A stretch of 64,000 bases of DNA from Desulfobacter postgatei 2ac9. Lineage in GTDB: Bacteria; Desulfobacterota; Desulfobacteria; Desulfobacterales; Desulfobacteraceae. Position 1 is the stretch's first letter, and the number at the start of each line of letters is the position of its first letter. Shown piece by piece: positions 25,715-35,208 of the stretch. The stretch lies in assembly GCF_000233695.2 (NCBI RefSeq), contig NZ_CM001488.1:1414202-1478201 (forward strand). Direction: 5' to 3'. A program made the position numbers and the translations under genes. The notes beneath the pieces are model-generated. The model ran no database searches. It saw only the letters and a program-made list of their open reading frames with translations, and was not told the origin of the DNA.

Positions 25715-26035
25715 ATGAAAGTTTTGAAACTCACAGAGACAAACGAGTTTAAACCTGGAGCCATGAAAAGATTTTTTTTAGTTCAAACGTCAGAATTTTT
25801 CAAAATCATCAATTTTAATCTTGATGCCGGCGTGACGTTTCCAGTGCACTCCCACGATCTGGACGGGGAATTGTCCATCCAGGTTCTTGAAGGAAAAGGG
25901 TGGTTTCTGGGGGAAAATGATACAAAAATTCCAGCCAATGAAGGTGATATTTTGATTTCTGAAATCAGGGAACCCCACGGGGTCATGGCGGATACCAAAA
26001 TGCGGATCATCGTCACCATTGCTCCGCCGATCTGA
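25715..26035 (+). CDS. Small cupin-domain protein
   Basis: 106-residue single-domain cupin. The metal-binding strands are seen as PVHSHDLDGELSIQVLEGKG (His, His, Glu) and the second motif around ISEIREPHGVMAD. ATG 25715 is chosen because GTGAAAGGGA acts as ribosome site and because a second truncated copy at 10815 starts at the same residue. The function is unknown; small cupins often sense or sequester metals or small ligands. The double FNR-like palindrome upstream suggests anaerobic or NO-linked control. Confidence 0.85.
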   Translation: MKVLKLTETNEFKPGAMKRFFLVQTSEFFKIINFNLDAGVTFPVHSHDLDGELSIQVLEGKGWFLGENDTKIPANEGDILISEIREPHGVMADTKMRIIVTIAPPI

Positions 26036-26060
26036 TGGGACACAGCCCGGCGGCAAACCT

Positions 26061-26108
26061 AAAAATGCAGCCGCTCAAAGTAACTTGGGCGGCTGCATTT
26101 ACGTTTTG
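26061..26108. terminator. Bidirectional terminator between cupin and Hao genes
   Basis: ATGCAGCCGCTCA pairs with TGGGCGGCTGCAT (12-bp GC-rich stem, short loop), with A-rich sequence on the left and T-rich on the right. It can end transcription from both converging genes. The stem resembles the copA terminator at 16218 (both start ATGCAGCCG). Confidence 0.75.
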
Positions 26109-26114
26109 CATTAA

Positions 26115-27505
26115 CTATTGTTTGAAAATTTCAGGTGGTTTTGTCGTACTACCGGTGGCGTTTGGATAATTTTCCGCTTTGTAGGATTTTTCACCGGTTT
26201 CAATCAGGTGGTTGGCTTCTTCCATAAACGTGTTGAACCGTTTTTTACATTCATAAAATCCATGCCACCACGAGTAGTCCGGGGCCATCATTGCAGCCCC
26301 CATCCTTGCCCGGCGCCCTTCGTGGTGCCATAGTTCATAGTACTCCACCTCAAGAGGCTCATCAAAAAAACGGGTTTTGTCGAGCAAGCCTTTTGCGTAG
26401 AGTTCGTCAAGCTTGGCCTTAGCCGGTTTGAAATAAACCTCATTATATTCTTTGATGGTCTGATCCATCTGGCTGTAATGGGATTCGGTCCACCTTTTTC
26501 CATGACACTGCATACAGATTTCCTGCATTTTAGTCCGTTCTTCCTGCCAGTTTGTCTGGGCCGGAAGCGGTTTAAAATCTTCGGGCCTGATTGTCAATGG
26601 GGCTTGCAATTCCCAGGATAATCTTTCAGTGACATCATGGGAGGTCATCACACTGCCGGCACCGGACATATGACACGAGGCACAGGTTGGTCCCCTGAAA
26701 TCAACACCAGGACTCCATGTGCCCGGAGCGGCGGTCCAGTTGTATTCATCCCCAAATGCATCGTAAATATCCCCATGTTTTGACTCTGTAAAAATTTCAA
26801 TCTGGGGATGATCCGGACCAAGGTGGCATTGCCCGCAGGCCTGGGGTTTTCTGGCCTCCATAACAGAAAAACGATGTCTTGTATGGCAACTTGTGCAACT
26901 GCCTTTACTGCCGTCAAGATTCAGCCGTCCCACACCGACGTTGGGCCAGGTTGTCGGATCAAGTTCTTTGTCTTTTAATTTTAAAATGGTGCCGTGGCAA
27001 TGGTAACAGCCGTTTACCCGCTCAAAGTCACTGTTCATGCCATCGTTGAGCCAGGGATCTATTTTCCAGATAATCTCAAGGGTATTGGCATGTTTACTCT
27101 TGCTGTATTGCATTGCTTCATCCGGATGGCAGCGGGAGCAGTCTTTGGGGGTGACCACGGCGGAAACCGGAACCATGTATTTTTTTTGCCCGTATTTCGT
27201 ATCGTTTGCTTCGTACTCTTTAAAGTGTGATTGACTGACGTCCGGATCATGAGCCTCGGCAGCGTGACAGTCGTAACAGGTGATATTGGCGCCGGCATGA
27301 CGGCTGGCCGCCCAGTCGGAAAAATGCCGGGATGCTGCTTTTTATGACATTCGATACACGCCATAGCCTCAGGTGACATGGACCGCTCGATTCTAAACTC
27401 TTTTGATTTTGGTATATTCATCTGGACATCCGAACATAAAACTGCGGATGTGGATATGCCGGTGATAAATACACCCGCCAGAAGTGCACTCAATTTTTTT
27501 TTCAT
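26115..27505 (-). pseudogene. Octaheme hydroxylamine oxidoreductase-like cytochrome c (frameshifted)
   Basis: Periplasmic octaheme cytochrome of the Hao family. The signal peptide starts at 27505 (MKKKLSALLAGVFITG). Heme motifs in order are CIECH, CYDCH, CSRCH, CYHCH, CTSCH, CGQCH, CASCH, CMQCH. The first is in one frame and the other seven in another: an A5 run at 27320-27324 is one base short, so HPGIF breaks off where SDWAASRHAG should follow. Repairing it gives about 463 residues. The fault could be a real mutation or a homopolymer sequencing error. The NapC/NrfH partner next door suggests reduction of nitrite or hydroxylamine to ammonium, not oxidation. Confidence 0.85.
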
Positions 27506-27550
27506 GGTATCCCCTTATTTTATGTGTAACCGTTACAAGGTTTATAAAGC

Positions 27551-28114
27551 CTAAATCCCCAATCCTCTATAAGGTGCCTGTTTTTCTTTATACTTATAAA
27601 TTTCACTGTCCACATGGACCAGATTTCTGTGGCAGTCTACACACTTTTTTTCATATCCTTTTTTAGGGTATAGAACTGTCCGGTGGGCCAGCATGGCTCC
27701 CCTTTTATCCGGCATATTCAAAAGATTTCGGTGACATTTTCGGCATTGTGCATTTTTAAAGGTTGCATAAGTATGCTCACGGCTCTTTTCCCGATCATAG
27801 GTCCCATAGGCAAAATGGACGAATACATCTTTGATGCCGTGGGCTGTTTTTGTATAAAAAAAGTTAATTGTATCCTGCGGGGCAGGCAGGTGGCAATCCA
27901 TACAATCAGCCACAAACCCCTGGGCGTTGTTTACATGGGTAGAGGTCTTCCAGGCATTAAAAGCGGGTTGAATTTCGTGGCAGGAGGCGCAGAATCCAGG
28001 CGTTGATGTTCTCACCATTGTATAGTAGGTCAGGCTAAATACAGGAAAAGCGATAATAATGCCGATAAAGACAAAAATTGCGGGTTTGAGCATTTTTTTC
28101 ATTTGAAACCTCAC
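27551..28114 (-). CDS. NapC/NrfH-family tetraheme quinol dehydrogenase
   Basis: 187 residues. One N-terminal membrane anchor (AIFVFIGIIIAFPVFSLTYY) is followed by four heme sites (CASCH, CMDCH, CRKCH, CVDCH). Proteins of this family take electrons from menaquinol and hand them to periplasmic multiheme reductases; here that is the Hao-like octaheme encoded 46 bp downstream on the same strand. ATG 28114 or 28102 (MKKMLKP) can be the start. It has the usual length for NrfH/HaoC types. Confidence 0.92.
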   Translation of the reverse strand: MRFQMKKMLKPAIFVFIGIIIAFPVFSLTYYTMVRTSTPGFCASCHEIQPAFNAWKTSTHVNNAQGFVADCMDCHLPAPQDTINFFYTKTAHGIKDVFVHFAYGTYDREKSREHTYATFKNAQCRKCHRNLLNMPDKRGAMLAHRTVLYPKKGYEKKCVDCHRNLVHVDSEIYKYKEKQAPYRGLGI

Positions 28115-28227
28115 GCCTGTTAACCTATTAAAATTTATTTTCGAAATAAAATTGCCCGAGCTTCCAGGTATAATTTATGCTGATTCTTAAAAATTTTAAC
28201 ATAGATAACCGGGGAAACTTGGAATTC

Positions 28228-28653
28228 TTACCTCCGAGCATTCTCTAACTCAGCCAACCTCTTTCGATTCTCCCGTTCTTCCTTGTATCTCTTAGTAATG
28301 TCTCTCGCGCTTGACAACGCCCCAATCACATTCTTTGCGGAATCTAAAACAATAGAAAAACCGAGTTCAACGTAAATGACAGACCCGTCTGCATGTAAAG
28401 ATTTCGTAGGCAAGGACTTCCCAACATACTTTGTTTCCCCCCTTTGCATCGCTTGTTCATATCCGCGCCAGTGGGCCTTTCGTAAGTTTTGCGGAACTAT
28501 GATGTCTAAGTTTGATCCGATTGCTTCCTCTTTGGTAAATCCAAAAATACGCTCAGCCGCCAGATTCCATACACGTATTGTCCCTTCAGTATCAGCAAAT
28601 ATCATTGCATCGGGATTTTGCTCTATAAGGCTGTCCATGAATCCGTTGTTCAT
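28228..28653 (-). CDS. Single PAS-domain protein
   Basis: 141 residues, essentially one PAS domain (MIFADTEGTIRVWNLAAERI, GFTKEEAIGSNLDIIVPQNL, LSSARDITKRYKEE) with a basic C-terminal tail and no output domain. It has a family resemblance to PAS sensor boxes found beside nitrogen-oxide genes. It lies upstream of the NapC/Hao pair on the same strand, with a gap of 113 bp. It could sense redox or ligand and act through a partner; none is obvious. Confidence 0.8.
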   Translation of the reverse strand: MNNGFMDSLIEQNPDAMIFADTEGTIRVWNLAAERIFGFTKEEAIGSNLDIIVPQNLRKAHWRGYEQAMQRGETKYVGKSLPTKSLHADGSVIYVELGFSIVLDSAKNVIGALSSARDITKRYKEERENRKRLAELENARR

Positions 28654-29190
28654 ATTTACATCGTCTCCGCAAGATGTGGGGTTGTTGGAATCCTACTTCC
28701 CGGCACTATAATATTAACCTTACCGGCCATAGGATAAGAGTACCGGTAACTTTGGTCGTCCAGGGTAGTGAGGTGTAAATTCTCTTTTAACTACGGATAT
28801 AGCTTTGCTTCGTAGCCGTATAGCTGCGTTATAACGAACAAGGCGAAACAACGCTTCCGCAGTACGATATTATCGGGCTATTTGCCAGACCGCGCCCGTT
28901 TGACCACATGAACGTCTCGCATCAGTGGGTTGGGCTTTGGCCATGCCCAACTGCATGCGCTTGTGTGTGTCGGGCACGGTACCTGTTTTTAAAAGTAAAT
29001 CAAATGTATAAAATTCCGATACATTTGGCAAGTCATAGGCCATTTTATCGTTCAGACACAAAATGTTTATATATTTTTATAAGAAACCATAGATAAGAGG
29101 GCGAAGCGCCTGCAGCGCCCGTTTTAGCCTGCATTGTTGGTATCTTTAGTTTCATTGTTTGTTGTGGGTTTGCGGCCCATGTACGTTATA
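28654..29190. other. Long intergenic region upstream of the PAS gene
   Basis: About 540 bp. Short frames exist on both strands but none has a ribosome site together with recognisable protein. The part 28760-28870 has repeated TAGCTTTGC/TAGCTGCG-like strings and looks like decayed coding DNA. No FNR-type box was found. Confidence 0.4.
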
Positions 29191-29192
29191 AA

Positions 29193-29240
29193 AACCGGTA
29201 TGCTTTCAGTTGCTGAAAAAACAATACCGGTTCTATTTTT
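29193..29240 (-). terminator. Terminator of the hcp transcript
   Basis: AACCGGTAT pairs with ATACCGGTT around a 20-nt loop. On the minus strand the stem is followed by TTTTTATAA. It lies just after the hcp stop. Confidence 0.65.
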
Positions 29241-29257
29241 TACGAGTTCGGGCAGGA

Positions 29258-30919
29258 TTAATTGCCGGCCATCATGGCTGCAATATCCTCGTCCACCGTA
29301 CCAATGGGCTTGATGTCAAATTTTTCCACCAAAACCTTGGCCACGGCCGGAGACAAAAAGGCCGGAAGTGTGGGTCCAAGGCGGATGCCCTTGACACCGA
29401 GGGAAAGCAGGGCCAGGAGCACGGCCACGGCTTTCTGCTCATACCAGGCAATGTCGTAGGAGATGGGCAAATCATTAATGTCGTCCAGACCAAACACCTC
29501 TTTGAGTTTCAGGGCAATGACCGCCAGGGAGTAGGAATCGTTGCATTGACCCGCATCCAGTACCCTGGGAATACCTCCGATATCGCCTAAGTCAAGCTTG
29601 TTGTAGCGGTACTTGGCACAGCCGGCTGTGAGGATCACCGTATCCTTGGGCAGCTTTTCAGCAACTTCTGTATAGTAATTGCGGTTTTTCTGCCGGCCGT
29701 CGCAGCCTGCCATGACCACAAAACGTTTAATGGCGCCGGATTTTACCGCATCAACCACCTTGTCGGCCAGGGCCAGGACCTGGTTGTGGGCAAATCCGCC
29801 CACAATGGTGCCCGTCTCAATCTCTTCGGGAAGAGCGCATGTTTTGGCCCTTTCAATCAGGGCTGAAAAATCCTTGGCTCCGCCTTCGGGCCGGTCTGCA
29901 ATGTGTACCGCGTTTTCATACCCCACCACGCCGGTGGTAAAAAGGCGGTCCAGGTAGGTGTTGCTCTTTTTCAGAGGTACCAGGCAGTTGGTGGTCAGCA
30001 GGATAGGACCGTTAAAGGATTCAAATTCTTTATTCTGCTGCCACCATGAGCCCCCGTAGTTGCCCACGAAATGATCGTATTTTTTAAATGCCGGATAATA
30101 GTTGGCCGGCAGCATTTCACCGTGGGTGTATACATCAATGCCGGTGCCGGCGGTCTGTTTGAGCAGATCTTCCATGTCTTTAAGATCATGGCCTGAGATC
30201 AGAATTCCTGGATTTTTACCCACACCGATGTTGACTTCGGTAATCTCCGGATTTCCGTAGGCTGTTGTATTGGCTTCATCAAGCAGGGCCATGGTGTTAA
30301 CGGCGATTTCTCCGGCCTTCATGACCATGGCGATCATCTCATCCACGGACAGGTCCTTTGTGGTGGAGACCAAAGCTTCCATGATAAAATCGTTGATTTC
30401 ATCTTTTTGACATCCCAGGACAGCGGCGTGGTCGGCATAGGCGGCCACCCCTTTAAGGCCGATAATCAGCAATTCGCGCAGGGAACGGACATCCTCGTTT
30501 TCCGTGGCCAGAATGCCTACGGTTTTTGCCTTTTCTGCAAAATCGGACACATCCCCGGTCCAGGTAGCTGCTTCAGGCAGTAGACCGTCAAACGCTGTAT
30601 TGTTTTTCTCTTTGTATGCGGCCAAAAACCTTGACCGGATCAGGTCTTTGCGCTTCAGACCGTCATTGATCATACTGACAAATCGTGCATCGTCCCAGTT
30701 GGCATTGGTAATGGTGGCAAACAGGCATTGTACCACAAAATCGTCATTGGACCGGTCGGGATTGCCCAGTTCTTTGAGCTTTTCACCATAGACAGAGATT
30801 CCCTTGAGCACGAAAATCAGCAAATCCTGGAGGTTGGCGGTTTCTTCGGGCTTTCCGCAGACACCTTTTACGGTGCAGCCGATGTTTTTTGCGGTTTCCT
30901 GACATTGAAAACAAAACAT
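29258..30919 (-). CDS. hcp: Hybrid cluster protein (hydroxylamine reductase / NO-related)
   Basis: 553 residues. N-terminal cysteines C3, C6, C15 and C21 follow the C-x2-C-x8-C-x5-C pattern of Hcp from strict anaerobes. Later Cys/Glu/His motifs for the hybrid [4Fe-2O-2S] cluster are present ([46 protein letters not shown]). Hcp reduces hydroxylamine in vitro and NO in vivo and takes part in S-nitrosylation control. It follows the flavodiiron gene on the same strand after about 60 bp, forming an NO-detoxification pair. Confidence 0.97.
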   Translation of the reverse strand: MFCFQCQETAKNIGCTVKGVCGKPEETANLQDLLIFVLKGISVYGEKLKELGNPDRSNDDFVVQCLFATITNANWDDARFVSMINDGLKRKDLIRSRFLAAYKEKNNTAFDGLLPEAATWTGDVSDFAEKAKTVGILATENEDVRSLRELLIIGLKGVAAYADHAAVLGCQKDEINDFIMEALVSTTKDLSVDEMIAMVMKAGEIAVNTMALLDEANTTAYGNPEITEVNIGVGKNPGILISGHDLKDMEDLLKQTAGTGIDVYTHGEMLPANYYPAFKKYDHFVGNYGGSWWQQNKEFESFNGPILLTTNCLVPLKKSNTYLDRLFTTGVVGYENAVHIADRPEGGAKDFSALIERAKTCALPEEIETGTIVGGFAHNQVLALADKVVDAVKSGAIKRFVVMAGCDGRQKNRNYYTEVAEKLPKDTVILTAGCAKYRYNKLDLGDIGGIPRVLDAGQCNDSYSLAVIALKLKEVFGLDDINDLPISYDIAWYEQKAVAVLLALLSLGVKGIRLGPTLPAFLSPAVAKVLVEKFDIKPIGTVDEDIAAMMAGN

Positions 30920-30979
30920 GATTATTTGCTCCTTTTTTGGGCTATGATACGGGTGTGGATAAAATTAAACAGGTTGTTT

Positions 30980-32158
30980 TTATCTATAATCGTTTTCTTT
31001 GTGTTTCCGGGCGATGGCACCTGCCAGATCATCTAGGGCATTGAATACACTTGCGGTTGGGACGCCTTTGCAGAGAACCGGATCAATTACCTCGACCTTA
31101 AGGTTGGGAATCATCCCGGCAAGAGTATCCACGGTTTTGCCACCCCAGCCATAGGAGCCTACTACAGAGAGAAATTTTGTGTTGGGCCGCAGGGCGTTGG
31201 CCAGAAAAGCGGCATAGGCGGCATAAGGATGGGGGCCGGCCAGGATGGTAGGAGTTCCCACAACAATGGTAGCGGCATCTACCAGGGCCATGGCCAGCTT
31301 TCCGATATCGGTGACAGCCAGGTTAAACTGTTCCACCCTGACCCCCTTGTCCACCAGGGCACCCACAAGGTGCTCCACCATGAGTCTTGTACTTTCGTGC
31401 ATGGATACATAGGGGATAACAACGGTGTTTCTGGGGGCACCCTCGGTCCACTTTTTATATGCATCAAGAATAAAACCGGCATCGGGAAATATCTGGCCGT
31501 GGCCCGGGGCGATCATTTTAATGTCATAGGGGGCCAGCTTTTCCATATTTTTTTTAATGATGCTTCTAAAGGGCATCATGATTTCGGCAAAATACCGTTT
31601 GGCCGCCTCATACACCCGGCCCTGATCCGTAACAAACAGGTCGCTTGAGGCAATATGGGAACCGAAGAAATCGCAACTGAACAGAATTTTGTCCTCTTCC
31701 AGAAAGGTTACCATGGTTTCAGGCCAGTGAACCCAGGGGGTAAAAATAAATTTCAGGGTTTTATCCCCCAAAGAGAGTGTCTCCCCGTCTTCTATGGAAA
31801 CGAAAAAATTTTCCGGAATATTCAGAAGATCCTTGAGAAGATCCTTGGCCTTGGGCGTGGATATGAGTTTAGCATTGGGATATTTTTCAAGGACCTGCAT
31901 GATCGTTCCTGAATGGTCCTGTTCCGCGTGGCTTGAGATGATGTAATCGATATTTTTGACCCCTTTAAGCTGGCCCATGAATTCTTTGGCCATGGGAGGA
32001 TCAACCGTGTCAATCAATGCCGTTTTCTCACTTCCTTTAATAAGATAAGCGTTGTAGCTGGTCCCATCCGGAAGGGGAACAAGGGCGTCAAACAGTCGAC
32101 GGTCCCAATCCACTGAGCCCATCCAGTAAATGTCTTCTTTGATCTTTCGTGCTTTCAT
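30980..32158 (-). CDS. A-type flavodiiron protein (NO/O2 reductase)
   Basis: 392 residues. The N-terminal metallo-beta-lactamase-like domain has the di-iron ligands (SSHAEQDHSG with H-x-E-x-D; later the DFFGSH and APGHG histidines). The C-terminal flavodoxin domain begins near VVIPYVSMHESTRLM. It lacks the rubredoxin extension of NorV, so it is class A (FprA/ROO type). It reduces NO to N2O or O2 to water with electrons from rubredoxin or other donors. Operon order is DUF1858 protein, flavodiiron, hcp. Confidence 0.95.
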   Translation of the reverse strand: MKARKIKEDIYWMGSVDWDRRLFDALVPLPDGTSYNAYLIKGSEKTALIDTVDPPMAKEFMGQLKGVKNIDYIISSHAEQDHSGTIMQVLEKYPNAKLISTPKAKDLLKDLLNIPENFFVSIEDGETLSLGDKTLKFIFTPWVHWPETMVTFLEEDKILFSCDFFGSHIASSDLFVTDQGRVYEAAKRYFAEIMMPFRSIIKKNMEKLAPYDIKMIAPGHGQIFPDAGFILDAYKKWTEGAPRNTVVIPYVSMHESTRLMVEHLVGALVDKGVRVEQFNLAVTDIGKLAMALVDAATIVVGTPTILAGPHPYAAYAAFLANALRPNTKFLSVVGSYGWGGKTVDTLAGMIPNLKVEVIDPVLCKGVPTASVFNALDDLAGAIARKHKENDYR

Positions 32159-32168
32159 AGCGTTCCTC

Positions 32169-32411
32169 CTATTTTATGGTTTTTGTTCTTGAATTTGTTG
32201 GTATGGCTGTATTTTGAATAACCCTGTTAATCTGATCGACAAAATGATTCAGATTAAGTCCATATTCTCCTGCAATATCCGTCACTGTGTGAAAGGTCTC
32301 TGCCGGACAGCCGATACAGAGCAGCCCCATGTCCATAAATAATTTGATAAGCGTCGGATATTGGTCTATTAATTCTTTGATCGTGATGTTCTTTAACTCA
32401 GGACTGTTCAA
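32169..32411 (-). CDS. DUF1858-domain small protein
   Basis: 80 residues starting MNSPELKNITIKELIDQYPT, with the family's Cys pair in LLCIGCPAE. This helical domain resembles the N-terminal ScdA domain of RIC proteins and may bind a metal or an iron-sulfur intermediate. It starts the operon with flavodiiron and hcp genes (10 bp before the flavodiiron start), consistent with a role in nitrosative-stress repair. Confidence 0.85.
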   Translation of the reverse strand: MNSPELKNITIKELIDQYPTLIKLFMDMGLLCIGCPAETFHTVTDIAGEYGLNLNHFVDQINRVIQNTAIPTNSRTKTIK

Positions 32412-32669
32412 AATCGTTTTCCTTTTAAATAACGGCCATACCCTGAAGGGCAGAAACCCGGAACCACCAGGACATACGATTCAACGTTGCCTGAAATAAC
32501 GGTTGGACTTTAGGCTTAATTCTTCCGGCCTTTAATAGTAAAGATAGAAATAAACCTTATTTGAGACGGCTTCTTTGTTCTGGCGCAAACAATGGAAAGC
32601 TATTTTTACTGATGATGAAACATTTAACTTAAAAATTACAATCCGCCGAACAAACAAAATAACATATTT
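32412..32669. other. Intergenic region between DUF1858 and Crp/Fnr genes
   Basis: About 260 bp holding the promoter of the DUF1858-flavodiiron-hcp operon. I looked for TTGAT-N4-ATCAA or an HcpR-type palindrome and found none that is convincing. Confidence 0.4.
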
Positions 32670-33368
32670 TCATCCGATTTCGGCAAATTTGTTCAGGGAA
32701 TGGGGATCGGTGATAATAATTTGTTCACGGCCGGATTTTATCCAGCCTTTTTTTTCCCAGGCACTGAGGGTGCGGCTGACGGTGTATAAAGTGGTCCCTG
32801 CATAGTCGGCAATATTCTGACGGCTTAAGGGCATATCAATCTGAATCCCCGACCGGGTTCTGGTCCCGGCCCGCCTCATGATCCGCAGCAGGGTACGGGC
32901 AATCCGCTGATTTACATGCTCGGTACACACTTCAAGGTATCGATTCTGCAAATCATCAATACGTTCCAAAATGGTGTTTAGCAGATTGGCTGTGACAGCC
33001 GGATATTTTTGCATGAGGTGCAATATTGTCGGTTTGTCCCACAAGGTTACCTCGGTCTTTTCTATTGCCTCAGCAGTGACCGGGTAATCCCAATTTTTAA
33101 GTACAGCCACTGCGGCTGTCAATTCTCCGGTACTGATATAGCGGAGAATGACCTCTTTGCCCTGCTCGTTCAGTTTGCTCAGTTTTAACCGGCCCCGGTT
33201 CACCAGTACAACATTTACGGCTGGATCTCCTTGATGAAACAGAATACTTTTTTGGGGCATGATTACCCTGCGTCCACTTTTTAATACATCTGCATATTCC
33301 TGGTCGGCAAGATCTTTGAAAATTTCTGACAGATCAGTTTCATCAAAAATATTTGGCATTGCATTCAT
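32670..33368 (-). CDS. Crp/Fnr-family regulator (HcpR/DNR-like by context)
   Basis: 232 residues: a cyclic-nucleotide-like sensor barrel (about 20-140), a long dimer helix, and a C-terminal winged helix (SRQNIADYAGTTLYTVSRTL). There is no N-terminal Cys cluster, so it is not an FNR iron-sulfur sensor; DNR/HcpR proteins sense NO through heme. The recognition helix has Tyr where FNR and DNR have the Glu that reads the TTGAT box, so its site may differ. It lies upstream of the hcp operon on the same strand and is a likely controller. A TATAAT lies near 33390 on its promoter side. Confidence 0.85.
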   Translation of the reverse strand: MNAMPNIFDETDLSEIFKDLADQEYADVLKSGRRVIMPQKSILFHQGDPAVNVVLVNRGRLKLSKLNEQGKEVILRYISTGELTAAVAVLKNWDYPVTAEAIEKTEVTLWDKPTILHLMQKYPAVTANLLNTILERIDDLQNRYLEVCTEHVNQRIARTLLRIMRRAGTRTRSGIQIDMPLSRQNIADYAGTTLYTVSRTLSAWEKKGWIKSGREQIIITDPHSLNKFAEIG

Positions 33369-33588
33369 GAGGGCTTCCGTGTGGATTGAGTAGTTTATTA
33401 TACTTCATTCGTTTTAGCAGGAGCGGATGATATGTCAAGAAGAAACCAGCTGAAAACTTAGGCTTTACGCCCTAAAAATCCAAATTGTAAAATAGTGAGG
33501 AAAATTTTGCCATATGATATAATAAAGGGGTTTATCAAAAAAATTTTGCTTGACCCAAGCCTGAATTCTCTGTTAACCAATACTCGCT

Positions 33589-34401
33589 ATGAAGGTTAAC
33601 CAAATATTGCCGGATAAAAGGCAGATGATTCTTAAAGTTTTGTACCAGTCGGATGAAGAACCTGTTTCAGCGGTCAAAATCAGTGAAGCTGCCGGAATTT
33701 CCTGGATAACGGTCTGGAAACACATTAAGGCCCTGAAATAAGCTATCGTGGATATTAAAGCCCTGCCAACAAAGTACAAACTTCAAGATGCCGGCAACCT
33801 GCTGTATCCTTTTTGTTTCCCTCAGGACAAAATTTTCCACTTCTCGGAACTTGATTCTACCATGGACTAAGCCCGGGAGACGGCCCGGCAAGATCAAGGG
33901 GTCCACTATAATAGTTGCGTCATTGCCGAAGTCCAGACAACCTCCAGGGGCCGGCTGAACAGACAGTGGTCCTCTGCCCGGGGCGGGCTTTGGTTTACCC
34001 TGATCCTTAAACCGGATTTGCCGCCCCCCTTGGCTTGGACCGTGAACTTTGTCACATCTACCTGCACGACCGAAGTGCTGACCGATTTATTTGACTTCGA
34101 TGTCTGCGTCAAATGCTCCAATGACCTAATTCTCAAAGGCCGCAAACTGTCCGGAATGCTGTCAGATTGTCCGGATATAGAACGAATCAAAAGAACTCTG
34201 AAAACACTTTATAAAGAACACGATGAAATTGGTGATGCAGTTTATAAGATTCGCAAACTTGCAGGTGATTACAAAATTCCAAAAGACGCATGCAACACAT
34301 TTGTGCTCACGTTCAAAAAATTAAATGAGTTTGAAGACGATCTGCATAAGCATGTCCATCTTGAAAACAATATTCTTTTTCCAAAAGCAGGACGACTCTA
34401 A
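33589..34401 (+). pseudogene. birA remnant fused to a RIC C-terminal remnant
   Basis: One frame throughout. It begins as BirA: HTH (VSAVKISEAAGISWITVWKH), then FSELDSTMD, the biotin-ligase loop region SRGRLNRQWSSARGGLWFTL, and VKCSNDLILKGRKLSGML (normally VKWPNDILVNGRKLSGML). Two TAA stops interrupt it (after HIKALK and after STMD). Right after GRKLSGMLSD the sequence becomes the end of a hemerythrin-like RIC protein (YKEHDEIGDAVYKIRKLAGD ... HVHLENNILFPKAG). A deletion has joined the middle of birA to the last third of a RIC gene. The stops are TAA, so Sec or Pyl read-through is ruled out. Confidence 0.88.
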
Positions 34402-34413
34402 TACTTTTTGTCT

Positions 34414-34436
34414 TATGTTTTTTTGAAAAAAACATA
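34414..34436. terminator. A/T-rich perfect hairpin
   Basis: TATGTTTTTTT, one G, then AAAAAAACATA: an 11-bp perfect stem just after the RIC remnant. It has no GC-rich stem, so terminator strength would be low. Confidence 0.35.
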
Positions 34437-34670
34437 GAATCATCTTAAGTTTAAAGCGGACTTCTTCCAGTTTTTTTTAAATGGTTCAATCTTGGCATCC
34501 TAAGATGACGCGTGAGGCGGAAAATTTTTTAAAGGCGGTTTAGCCCCCGTTTTGGCATGGTCTTCAATCAAGGATAAAAAACGCCTCAAATTAACCTATG
34601 TCAATGACAACAGAGAGATTTCAGATAAACTCCTGTGTACCAATAACCTGTAATTAGTACAGGAGATATT

Positions 34671-35037
34671 ATGATTACATTCAAAGGAAAAACCGCAGTT
34701 ATTACATAAGGAGGTAGTGACGGTATCGGATTTGCCATTGCCAAGAACTTCGCTGCCCATGGTGCAGATCTTGTTATCATAGGAAGATACCTAAACAATT
34801 GGCGGAAAAGGCCTACAACCTACCCTGAAGGGCGACCACGTTTTGCCCGTGGAGGCGGATATGTTACAGGCGGGTGTTTTGAAAAATTTTTTTCATTCAG
34901 TCGAAAAACAGGGCGTCCGGGGGGATATCCTGGTCAACAATACTAGGATCGGTTGGTTCACACCCTTTTCCCAGATGTTGAAGGCTGATTCTGACCGGCA
35001 CTTTTCCCTAAACGTCCAGGCACGTTTGCGGCGATGA
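34671..35037 (+). pseudogene. Short-chain dehydrogenase/reductase pseudogene
   Basis: The gene starts with a good ribosome site (ACAGGAG) and MITFKGKTAVIT, then a TAA, then GGSDGIGFAIAKNFAAHGAD, the Rossmann TGxxxGIG loop of SDR enzymes. After a frame change it resumes as VEADMLQAGVLKNFFHSVEK and DILVNNTRIG (normally DILVNNAGIG) and ends near 35037 without the catalytic YxxxK half. It is dead by a stop, a frameshift and a truncation. Confidence 0.85.
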
Positions 35038-35208
35038 TTTAAAAGGTATTTTCATACTTTTTCCCTTCCGGTAAACACCGCCACCATTTTTGATGGTTTT
35101 GAATCTTAACTGCAGCTATCATGGTCCAGTTACATTTTAATCTATCTTTTTGAAGCTATGTAGAGTTGTGTTTTTATTTCAGTTGGTTATGAATTTTAAA
35201 TAGTGCGT

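Noticed and set aside
27320-27324. Programmed frameshift in the octaheme cytochrome gene
   Set aside because: An A5 run lacks a slippery heptamer or a visible downstream stimulator; a mutation or read error is simpler.
33589-34401. Recoded gene with selenocysteine or pyrrolysine
   Set aside because: Both in-frame stops are TAA, which is not used for either residue, and the protein is a chimera of two families.
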